Shown here: in pieces, positions 1 through 6,253 of the stretch | Position numbering within the stretch: position 1 is the first letter of the stretch | Layout of the letters: every line of letters starts with the position of its first letter | Position numbers and translations under genes: made by a program | Notes under the pieces: generated by a model | Told to the model about the DNA's origin: nothing | Seen by the model: the letters and a program-made list of their open reading frames with translations, nothing else | Databases searched by the model: none | Assembly: GCA_947496345.1 (NCBI GenBank) | Contig: CANMCL010000053.1 | Location: forward strand, 1 to 6,253 | Direction: 5' to 3' | DNA: 6,253 bases | Source of the DNA: Actinomycetota bacterium | GTDB taxonomy: Bacteria > Actinomycetota > Actinomycetes > Nanopelagicales > Nanopelagicaceae

Positions 1-840
<840 letters not shown>

Positions 841-863
841 AGATTTGTAGTTTGGGTGTCGTT

Positions 864-1151
864 TTAGTTCTGGTAATCAGGTTGGGTGTCGTGCTTGGTA
901 TTACTGATCGCACCTTCGAGAACTTCTTCAATGCGGATCACATTTATTAACTTGTCCAGCTGAGCAATTACTTGTTCCAGTGAATGACCTTCGACGCTAA
1001 CTTCGATTATCATCTTTGAAATCTTCGAGTTCTCAGTTGGGCCTACAACTAGCGAATCAATGTTGTAGGTGCGTCGCGCAAATAGGCCAGCGATACGGGC
1101 TAGTACACCTGGTTCGTTTTCAACGAGAACTTCTAGTTTATGAATGGCCAT
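864..1151 (-). CDS. ilvN: acetolactate synthase small regulatory subunit, short single-ACT form
   Basis: IlvN binds IlvB, raises its activity and confers feedback inhibition by branched-chain amino acids, normally valine. Residues 1-77 form one ACT domain: HKLEVLVENEPGVLARIAGLF, then RRTYNIDSLVVGPTE. N12, G15 and N30 align with E. coli IlvH N11, G14 and N29, positions tied to valine sensitivity, so the effector pocket looks intact. The remainder is a short polar tail (about 78-95). Actinobacterial small subunits are usually about 165-175 residues, with a second C-terminal domain that is absent here. E. coli IlvN (96 residues) shows that a one-domain form can work. The frame ends cleanly at TAA, and only 37 bases separate it from ilvC, too few to hide the missing domain. 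Natural short form is more likely than a recent break; altered feedback is possible. Confidence 0.93.
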   Translation of the reverse strand: MAIHKLEVLVENEPGVLARIAGLFARRTYNIDSLVVGPTENSKISKMIIEVSVEGHSLEQVIAQLDKLINVIRIEEVLEGAISNTKHDTQPDYQN

Positions 1152-2911
1152 TAGAGCTCCTGTGAATCCCAGTCAGGCGCAGTTGCGCGAGCGATCATGA
1201 TTTCATCGTTAGATGTTCCGGCTGCAACCATCGGCCAGACCATTGCATCGCGATGAACACGGAAGTCAACAACAACTGGTTGATCGTTGATCGACATTGC
1301 TTTTTCGATTGTTGCATCAACATCTGCTGGGCTCTCGCAAGAGAGTCCGATACATCCCATTGCCTCAGCCAACATTGGAAAGTTAGGTACGCGCTTGGAC
1401 TCAAGGCTGGTATTTGAATAACGGCTGTCATAGAACAAGGTCTGCCATTGGCGAACCATTCCTAAGCTTTCGTTATTGATAATTGCCACTTTAATCGGAA
1501 TATTGTTTAACGCACAGGTAACTAGTTCCTGATTTGTCATTTGGAAACAACCATCACCATCGATCGCCCAAACAGTTGTATCGGGTGCACCAACTTTTGC
1601 TCCCATTGCTGCTGGAACTGCATAACCCATAGTTCCGGCGCCACCTGAGTTAAGCCAAGTGCGTGGTTTTTCATAACTAATAAATTGAGAAGCCCACATC
1701 TGGTGTTGGCCAACGCCCGCAGCAAAAATAGTGTCGGGTCCACAGATTTTGCCAAGTCGTTCAATTACAAACTGAGGTGAAAGTGCACCATCGGCAGGTG
1801 TGTCATAACCCAAAGGATAAGTTGCTTTCAATTTATTTACACTGGCCAGCCAAGGGGAAAGATCCGCTCTGCCCTTAGCCAGAGTCGCTGTTAACGCTGG
1901 GATCAAAGCCTTTATTGTTTCGCGTAAATCACCAATTACTGCAACATCGGCATAACGATTCTTGCCGATTTCAGCAGGATCAATATCTGCGTGAATAACC
2001 TTGGCGTTCGGTGCAAAGGTAGAAAGTTTTCCGGTGACGCGATCGTCAAAGCGGGCTCCTAAAGTAATTAGTAAATCCGCTTTCTGCAGGCCAGTTACGG
2101 CTGCAACAGTTCCGTGCATTCCTGGCATTCCAAGATGCAATGGGTGCGAATCAGGGAATGCTCCGCGAGCCATCAAAGTTGTCACAACTGGTGCTCCAAG
2201 TAATTGTGCGAGCTCTAGTAATTCACGCGCTGCATTGGCTTTAATCACGCCGCCGCCAACATAGAGGATTGGCTTTGCAGATTGCGCGATTAGCGCTGCC
2301 GCATCATTGATCGCACTTTTATTTGGCTGAGTTTGTGGTTTGTATCCTGCTAAATCAATCGTTGTAGGCCAGTTATAACTAGTCTGCTTCTGCAGCGCAT
2401 CTTTTGCGATATCAACCAATACTGGGCCAGGACGTCCAGAAGTTGCGATATGAAATGCTTCGGCGATTACGCGCGGAATATCATCTGGATTTGTTACAAG
2501 AAAATTGTGCTTGGTAAAGGGCATTGTGATGCCGCGGATATCGGCTTCCTGGAAAGCATCGGTACCAATTGCGACAGAGGGAACTTGGCCAGTGATCGCG
2601 ACAAGTGGAACAGAATCCATGGCAGCATCAGCAAGGGGTGTTACAAGATTTGTTGCACCTGGACCAGAAGTTGCAATACAAACACCAGCGCGACCAGTTA
2701 CTTGTGCATAGCCAGTTGCTGCATGTCCGGCACCTTGTTCGTGGCGAACCAAGATGTGGCGAATTGTTGAGTCGTAAATCGGATCGTAAGCAGGAAGAAT
2801 TGCGCCACCTGGAATTCCGAACATCACATCAACTTTGGCAGCTTCTAAGCTTTTGACTAGTGAAGTTGCTCCAGTCATTGCGGTGCCGTTGGCTGTTGGT
2901 ACGTGTGCCAT
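1151..2911 (-). CDS. ilvB: acetolactate synthase (acetohydroxyacid synthase), large catalytic subunit
   Basis: IlvB is the thiamine-diphosphate and FAD-dependent catalytic subunit. It condenses two pyruvates to 2-acetolactate, or pyruvate with 2-oxobutyrate to 2-aceto-2-hydroxybutyrate, the first common step of branched-chain amino acid synthesis. At 586 residues it is full length. The N-terminal ThDP (PYR) domain spans about 12-175 and holds catalytic E58 in [10 protein letters not shown]. The central FAD-associated domain (about 200-335) includes [11 protein letters not shown] (286-295). The C-terminal ThDP (PP) domain (about 375-555) has the GDG...NN motif, with probable metal ligands D453 and N480. 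W489 in GMVRQWQ matches the tryptophan linked to 2-oxobutyrate preference in true AHAS enzymes, which argues against catabolic acetolactate synthase. Its TAA stop overlaps the ilvN ATG by one base (TAATG), consistent with production of both subunits together. Transcription is likely governed by the upstream attenuator. Confidence 0.97.
   Translation of the reverse strand: MAHVPTANGTAMTGATSLVKSLEAAKVDVMFGIPGGAILPAYDPIYDSTIRHILVRHEQGAGHAATGYAQVTGRAGVCIATSGPGATNLVTPLADAAMDSVPLVAITGQVPSVAIGTDAFQEADIRGITMPFTKHNFLVTNPDDIPRVIAEAFHIATSGRPGPVLVDIAKDALQKQTSYNWPTTIDLAGYKPQTQPNKSAINDAAALIAQSAKPILYVGGGVIKANAARELLELAQLLGAPVVTTLMARGAFPDSHPLHLGMPGMHGTVAAVTGLQKADLLITLGARFDDRVTGKLSTFAPNAKVIHADIDPAEIGKNRYADVAVIGDLRETIKALIPALTATLAKGRADLSPWLASVNKLKATYPLGYDTPADGALSPQFVIERLGKICGPDTIFAAGVGQHQMWASQFISYEKPRTWLNSGGAGTMGYAVPAAMGAKVGAPDTTVWAIDGDGCFQMTNQELVTCALNNIPIKVAIINNESLGMVRQWQTLFYDSRYSNTSLESKRVPNFPMLAEAMGCIGLSCESPADVDATIEKAMSINDQPVVVDFRVHRDAMVWPMVAAGTSNDEIMIARATAPDWDSQEL
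1157..1161 (-). promoter_or_regulatory. ilvN ribosome binding site inside the ilvB 3' end
   Basis: AGGAG lies 5 bases before the ilvN ATG and falls within the last codons of ilvB (Gln-Glu-Leu). Together with the TAATG stop/start overlap it fixes the ilvN start at 1151 and suggests translational coupling. Confidence 0.8.
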
Positions 2912-2918
2912 CTTCTTA

Positions 2919-2925
2919 CTCCTTT
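2919..2925 (-). promoter_or_regulatory. ilvB ribosome binding site
   Basis: AAAGGAG is a strong Shine-Dalgarno match 7 bases before the ATG at 2911, which settles the ilvB start over the internal ATG at codon 12. The stretch 2926-2955 between this site and the terminator is AT-rich and shows nothing else. Confidence 0.85.
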
Positions 2926-2955
2926 CCGTTCGTTTAAATTTCTTGCAGAGAAATG

Positions 2956-2979
2956 AAAAAACCCTCAGATTTCTGAGGG
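2956..2979 (-). terminator. intrinsic terminator (attenuator) upstream of ilvB
   Basis: On the minus strand, CCCTCAG (2979-2973) pairs with CTGAGGG (2968-2962) around an AAAT loop; an extra A-T pair would leave a 2-base loop. Six T residues (2961-2956) follow at once. It lies 44 bases before the ilvB start and after the leader peptide, so it serves as the attenuator. It could also end transcripts coming from ilvD. Confidence 0.9.
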
Positions 2980-3003
2980 CGCGTGCTTTAAAAAGGCACG
3001 CGC
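2979..3003 (-). other. GC-rich hairpin abutting the leader stop codon (pause or antiterminator element)
   Basis: On the transcript, GCGCGTGC (3003-2996) pairs perfectly with GCACGCGC (2986-2979) across a 9-base loop CTTTTTAAA, giving an 8-bp stem. Its first base is the G of the leader TAG and its last base is the first C of the terminator stem. No U tract follows directly, so it is not itself a terminator. A pause or antiterminator role is inferred from its position. Confidence 0.65.
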
Positions 3004-3062
3004 TATCGAATCACCACCACAATTACAGATGATGAAGAGGTAAGCGCGAACTTCTTTTGCAT
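3003..3062 (-). CDS. ilvB attenuator leader peptide ([19 protein letters not shown])
   Basis: A 19-codon reading frame with ATG start and TAG stop lies between ilvD and ilvB. Residues 13-18 are Val-Ile-Val-Val-Val-Ile, encoded GTA ATT GTG GTG GTG ATT: six consecutive branched-chain codons just before Arg-stop. This is the hallmark of a leader peptide whose translation senses charged tRNA-Val and tRNA-Ile. It sits directly upstream of a GC-rich hairpin and an intrinsic terminator in front of ilvB, as in known ilv attenuators such as that of Corynebacterium glutamicum ilvBNC. The product probably has no function of its own. Whether it starts from the GGAG at 3075-3072 or from a leaderless transcript is open. 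The codon run, position and downstream terminator together make this call strong, although it rests on sequence alone. Confidence 0.86.
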   Translation of the reverse strand: MQKKFALTSSSSVIVVVIR

Positions 3063-3068
3063 GGTCTT

Positions 3069-3098
3069 ATTCTCCAACGCGGATAGCGCCTGCGTCAA
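3069..3098 (-). promoter_or_regulatory. candidate promoter for the ilvB leader / ilvBNC
   Basis: On the minus strand TTGACG (3098-3093; 5 of 6 matches to the -35 consensus) is followed after 18 bases by GAGAAT (3074-3069; 4 of 6 matches to the -10 consensus). Start of transcription would fall near 3062, at or within a base or two of the leader-peptide ATG. The -10 match is weak, so this is a candidate only. Transcription could instead begin upstream of ilvD or gatB. Confidence 0.35.
3072..3075 (-). promoter_or_regulatory. possible ribosome binding site of the ilvB leader peptide
   Basis: GGAG stands 9 bases before the leader ATG at 3062. It would serve as a Shine-Dalgarno sequence on any transcript that begins upstream, for example read-through from ilvD. 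It overlaps the candidate -10 element, so the two roles apply to different transcripts. Confidence 0.5.
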
Positions 3099-3128
3099 GG
3101 CGTGAGATGTAAGTCTCAAATTGTGAAA

Positions 3129-4802
3129 CTAACCGCAGACCGCGCCCTTTGAGGCAGAGCCAACGGTCTTTGAGTACTTGGCTAAAACCCCGCGCTTGAA
3201 TTTATGTGGAAGTGGATTCCAGCCGATTTTGCGGGATGCAAGTTCGGCCGGGTCAACCAGGAGATCCAAGGTGCGAGCTTTAACATCGATACGTACCAAA
3301 TCGCCATCTTTAATAAATGCAATTGGTCCACCATCGACTGCCTCGGGTGCGACGTGACCAACGCAGAGTCCAGTTGATCCACCAGAGAAACGTCCATCAG
3401 TTAATAGCAAAACTGACTTTCCAAGTCCGGCACCCTTAATTGCACCAGTGATCATTAGCATCTCGCGCATTCCAGGTCCGCCTTTTGGACCTTCATAACG
3501 AATCACAACAACATCACCCGCTTGAATAGTTCCATTTTGTAACGCAGCCATTGCTGCTTGCTCACGTTCGAATACACGGGCTGGACCTTCAAAACTATCT
3601 ATACCGATTCCGGCTGTCTTACAAACAGCGCCGTCGGAGGCAAGTGATCCACCCAAAATTGTTATTCCAACGTCCGTTGAAAGTGGCGTTGCGACCGCGT
3701 GCAAAATATCGCCATCAACATCCGGAGGATTAATTCCTTCAAGATTTTCCGCCATAGTTTTTCCTGTTACGGTCATTACATCTCCGTGTAATAAACCAGC
3801 ATCAAGTAGCGCTTTCAGAATTACAGGAACACCACCGACTTTATCCATATCGCTCATTACATAGCGACCAAATGGCTTTAAATCTCCAAGTAGCGGAACA
3901 CGTGAACCAATGCGATGGAAATCATCTAGAGATAAATCAACTTCTGCTTCATGAGCAATTGCCAGTAAATGAAGAACTGCATTTGTTGATCCGCCAACTG
4001 CCATAACCGCGGTGATAGCGTTTTCAAAGGCGCGCTTGGTTAAAATGTCACGAGTGGTGAGCCCAAGTTTGATCATATTTACAACCGCGGCACCAGATGC
4101 AACTGCAAAAGCATCGCGGCGGCGATCTACAGCGGGAGGTGCCGCAGAACCCGGAAGAGAAAGCCCAATAGCTTCACCGACAGTTGCCATTGTGTTCGCG
4201 GTGAACATTCCGCCACATGCGCCTTCGCCTGGACAAATTGCACGTTCGATTTGATCTACGCGTTCTTTGGTAATTAACCCGCGCGAGCAAGCTCCAACTG
4301 CTTCAAATGCATCAATGATTGTTACATCTTGGCCATCGACATTTCCTGGAAGAGTTGAACCCGCATAAACAAAGACAGATGCAACATCGATGCGGGCTGC
4401 TGCCATCATCATTCCGGGAAGTGATTTATCGCAACCGGCAAAGGTGACCATGCCATCTAAACGCTCTGCCTGCATAACGGTTTCTACTGAATCAGCAATC
4501 ACTTCACGTGAAACAAGTGAATAATGCATTCCTTCGTGGCCCATAGAAATTCCGTCAGATACAGAGATGGTGCCAAATTGCATAGGGAAACCACCAGCAT
4601 CAATCACACCTTGCTTTGATGCCTTTGCTAAACGATCAAGCGAGAGATTACATGGGGTGATTTCATTCCAAGATGATGCAATACCAATTTGTGGCTTTAC
4701 CCAATCATCATCTGTCATACCAACGGCTCGTAACATTCCGCGAGCAGGGGCGCGTTCTAATCCATCAGTGACTAGGCCAGAGCGTGGTTTCATTTTGGAC
4801 AT
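3129..4802 (-). CDS. ilvD: dihydroxy-acid dehydratase
   Basis: IlvD is a cytoplasmic Fe-S, Mg-dependent enzyme. It dehydrates 2,3-dihydroxyisovalerate and 2,3-dihydroxy-3-methylvalerate to 2-keto acids, the step before the final transamination in valine and isoleucine synthesis. The 557 residues match the usual family length. The three cluster cysteines are visible: C51 (TPCN), C124 (GCDKS) and C196 (GEGACGG). D125-K126 follows C124; in the family this Asp is a Mg ligand and this Lys is carbamylated. Both IlvD/Edd signatures are present: CDKSLPG (124-130) and [13 protein letters not shown] (464-476), the latter holding S473 at the position of the proposed catalytic serine. The Edd paralogue (6-phosphogluconate dehydratase) is unlikely given the length and the ilv neighbours. 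Stop is TAG. No intrinsic terminator follows it, so transcripts may run on into the ilvB leader. It lies upstream of, and therefore outside, the ilvB attenuator. Confidence 0.97.
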   Translation of the reverse strand: MSKMKPRSGLVTDGLERAPARGMLRAVGMTDDDWVKPQIGIASSWNEITPCNLSLDRLAKASKQGVIDAGGFPMQFGTISVSDGISMGHEGMHYSLVSREVIADSVETVMQAERLDGMVTFAGCDKSLPGMMMAAARIDVASVFVYAGSTLPGNVDGQDVTIIDAFEAVGACSRGLITKERVDQIERAICPGEGACGGMFTANTMATVGEAIGLSLPGSAAPPAVDRRRDAFAVASGAAVVNMIKLGLTTRDILTKRAFENAITAVMAVGGSTNAVLHLLAIAHEAEVDLSLDDFHRIGSRVPLLGDLKPFGRYVMSDMDKVGGVPVILKALLDAGLLHGDVMTVTGKTMAENLEGINPPDVDGDILHAVATPLSTDVGITILGGSLASDGAVCKTAGIGIDSFEGPARVFEREQAAMAALQNGTIQAGDVVVIRYEGPKGGPGMREMLMITGAIKGAGLGKSVLLLTDGRFSGGSTGLCVGHVAPEAVDGGPIAFIKDGDLVRIDVKARTLDLLVDPAELASRKIGWNPLPHKFKRGVLAKYSKTVGSASKGAVCG

Positions 4803-4809
4803 GTAATGA

Positions 4810-4813
4810 TCCT
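4810..4813 (-). promoter_or_regulatory. ilvD ribosome binding site overlapping the gatB stop codon
   Basis: AGGA lies 7 bases before the ilvD ATG at 4802, and its first bases are part of the gatB TAG stop (read TAGGATC on the minus strand). This supports M1 as the ilvD start; the in-frame ATG at 4793 would be 16 bases from the site. The 9-base gap and shared bases imply gatB-ilvD co-transcription and probable translational coupling. Confidence 0.75.
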
Positions 4814-6253
4814 ATCCTTGACCTAAATGCTTTAATAGTAATTCACGTACCCGAGCGGCATCCGCTTGGCCCTTTGTCTCTTTCATTACCGCGCCAATGA
4901 GCGCACCAGCAGCAGGCACATGCCCGTTGCGCACCTTATCTGCGGTCTCCGCTTGCTCTGCACAAACTTTTTCAATTGCTGCCATTAGCGCACCATCATC
5001 ATTAACAACCTTGATGCCACGCTTGGCAACAACTTCATTCGGGGTTCCCTCCCCCGCGATTACGCCTTCAACAACTTGGCGCGCCAACTTATCTGTTAGC
5101 TCACCAGCAGCGACAAGTGCGACGATTTCAGCAACATCTTTCGATGAAATAGTAAGTTCGGTTAAAGCAACTTCTTTCTCATTAGCAATTCGTGAGATTT
5201 CACCTAGCCACCAGGTGCGTGCCTTAGTTGGATCTGCGCCAAGCAATACTGTCTCTTCCACAATGTCTAACGCATCGGCGTTAATCATCGCCGCCATTTC
5301 TTTATCAGGAACTGCCCATTGTTCTTTCAGGCGTTTGCGGCGAAGTGATGGGCGCTCAGGTTGTTGTGCGCGAAGTTCTTCAATCCAAGTAGCAGCCGGT
5401 GCAACAGGAACTAAATCTGGTTCGGGGAAGTATCGGTAATCCTCGGCCTGCTCTTTTGATCTACCAGAGCGCGTAAGGCCGGTGTCTTCTTGGAAGTGAC
5501 GAGTCTCTTGTTTAACTCTCTTGCCCTCATTTAACAATTCTGCGTGACGGATCATTTCTCCGCGAATGGCACGTTCGACTGAACGAAGTGAGTTCACATT
5601 CTTTGTTTCAGAACGAGTACCTAATACATCCGATCCAATTAAGCGCAGTGAAACGTTGGCATCACACCGAAGAGAGCCTTGCTCCATCTTCACATCTGAA
5701 ACCTTTAAGCCACGCAAAATATCGCGCAATTCTGCAACGTAAGCCTTGGCAACTTCTGGAGCATATTTGCCAGTGCCAGGAACAATCTTGGTAACAATTT
5801 CTACAAGTGGAATTCCAGCCCGGTTGTAGTCAAGGAGTGAATATTCGGCTCCGTGAATGCGACCGGTTGCACCACCGACGTGGAGTGATTTGCCGGTGTC
5901 TTCTTCCATGTGGACGCGCTCAATTTCTATACGGAACTGTTTTAGGCCTTCCTCGGTATCAATTTCGACATCAACAAACCCATCAAAACAAATTGGTTCG
6001 TCATATTGTGAAATCTGGAAGTTCTTCGGCATATCTGGATAGAAGTAATTTTTACGGGCGAAACGGCTACGCGGCGCAATCTGACAGTTCAGAGCCAAGC
6101 CAATCTTTATCGTTGATTCAATTGCTTTGGCATTTACAACTGGAAGTGCGCCAGGAAGTGCCAGACAGACTGGGCAAGTTTGGGTATTTGGTTCTCCCCC
6201 GAATGTTGTGCTGCAAGAACAGAACATTTTTGATTCAGTATTTAATTCAACGT
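4812..6253 (-). CDS. gatB: Asp-tRNA(Asn)/Glu-tRNA(Gln) amidotransferase subunit B, 5' end outside window
   Basis: GatB is the tRNA-binding and kinase-like subunit of the cytoplasmic GatCAB complex. It phosphorylates the side chain of misacylated Glu-tRNA(Gln) or Asp-tRNA(Asn), and ammonia supplied by GatA then completes the amidation. The frame stays open to the window edge. Eight codons upstream of the ATG at 6227 read VELNTESK, which matches the conserved GatB N-terminus, so that ATG is internal and roughly 20-25 residues lie outside. Counting from the ATG at 6227, I see a likely zinc site (C3, C5, C18, C21), the [16 protein letters not shown] block (61-76), the GatB signature [16 protein letters not shown] (131-146), [12 protein letters not shown] (182-193), DYRYFPEPD (263-271) and a C-terminal YqeY-type helical tail (about 320-468, with [14 protein letters not shown]). 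Stop is TAG. gatA and gatC would be expected further upstream, outside the window. Identity is secure. Confidence 0.97.
   Translation of the reverse strand, partial: VELNTESKMFCSCSTTFGGEPNTQTCPVCLALPGALPVVNAKAIESTIKIGLALNCQIAPRSRFARKNYFYPDMPKNFQISQYDEPICFDGFVDVEIDTEEGLKQFRIEIERVHMEEDTGKSLHVGGATGRIHGAEYSLLDYNRAGIPLVEIVTKIVPGTGKYAPEVAKAYVAELRDILRGLKVSDVKMEQGSLRCDANVSLRLIGSDVLGTRSETKNVNSLRSVERAIRGEMIRHAELLNEGKRVKQETRHFQEDTGLTRSGRSKEQAEDYRYFPEPDLVPVAPAATWIEELRAQQPERPSLRRKRLKEQWAVPDKEMAAMINADALDIVEETVLLGADPTKARTWWLGEISRIANEKEVALTELTISSKDVAEIVALVAAGELTDKLARQVVEGVIAGEGTPNEVVAKRGIKVVNDDGALMAAIEKVCAEQAETADKVRNGHVPAAGALIGAVMKETKGQADAARVRELLLKHLGQG

Larger units (their letters stand above)
2956..3062 (-). 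promoter_or_regulatory. transcription attenuator region of ilvBNC
   Basis: This unit consists, in transcription order, of the leader peptide, a hairpin beginning at the G of its stop codon (3003-2979), and a terminator hairpin with U6 (2979-2956). A ribosome that reaches the stop codon would cover the 5' arm of the first hairpin. One stalled on the Val/Ile codons would leave that hairpin free to form. The two hairpins share only base 2979, so the exact antiterminator pairing is not resolved by eye. Expected outcome: ilvBNC transcription rises when Val or Ile is scarce. Confidence 0.78.

Noticed and set aside
2001..2856. Several 65-106 codon frames on the + strand opposite ilvB
   Set aside because: They overlap one another and the conserved ilvB domains, and their translations show no family resemblance.
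2979..3003. The 8-bp GC hairpin as a terminator in its own right
   Set aside because: The sequence directly after its 3' arm is CCTCAGAAAT, not a T tract. The terminator is the next hairpin.
3103..3118. Inverted repeat TGAGA/TCTCA just after ilvD as a possible ilvD terminator
   Set aside because: The stem is only 5 bp, AT-containing, with a 6-base loop and no T tract on the minus strand.
2912..3128. T-box or metabolite riboswitch upstream of ilvB
   Set aside because: I found no T-box consensus, and the space is fully accounted for by a leader peptide, two hairpins and a ribosome binding site.
4897..5439. A 180-codon open frame on the + strand, opposite gatB
   Set aside because: It is antisense to conserved gatB coding sequence, is dominated by Ser/Ala/Thr without any domain pattern, and runs against a block where every recognisable gene is on the other strand. 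It is an opposite-strand shadow.

Overview
The window is a tightly packed, single-strand gene block from what looks like a moderate-GC member of the Actinomycetota. All genes lie on the minus strand, so in transcription order (right to left) they are: gatB (5' end outside the window), ilvD, a short ilvB leader region with a leader peptide and an intrinsic terminator, ilvB, ilvN and ilvC (3' end outside the window). The proteins read as actinobacterial, and gat and ilv genes are neighbours in several actinobacteria. The mid-40s-% GC by eye, short spacers and overlapping genes would fit a streamlined freshwater actinobacterium (Nanopelagicales/acI type). That placement is an inference without any database search.

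Layout. gatB (4812-6253) encodes subunit B of the Asp/Glu-tRNA amidotransferase. Its stop codon sits inside the ribosome binding site of ilvD (3129-4802, dihydroxy-acid dehydratase). The 217-base gap 2912-3128 is the only sizeable non-coding stretch and is a regulatory leader. It holds a 19-codon leader peptide containing the run Val-Ile-Val-Val-Val-Ile, a GC-rich hairpin starting at the leader's stop codon, and a strong terminator hairpin with a U6 tract 44 bases before ilvB. ilvB (1151-2911, acetolactate synthase large subunit) overlaps ilvN (864-1151, small subunit) by one base, and ilvC (1-826, ketol-acid reductoisomerase) follows 37 bases later.

How the genes work together. IlvB and IlvN condense pyruvate with pyruvate or 2-oxobutyrate, IlvC isomerises and reduces the product, and IlvD dehydrates it to the 2-keto acids that become valine, isoleucine and (via leucine synthesis) leucine. 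The leader arrangement indicates that ilvBNC is controlled by transcription attenuation sensing charged tRNA-Val and tRNA-Ile, while ilvD lies upstream of the attenuator.

I see no new biological system here. The points most worth a second look are the un-annotated attenuator, the possibility that its leader peptide is translated from a leaderless transcript, and the 95-residue IlvN, which has the ACT domain but not the C-terminal domain usual in actinobacterial small subunits.
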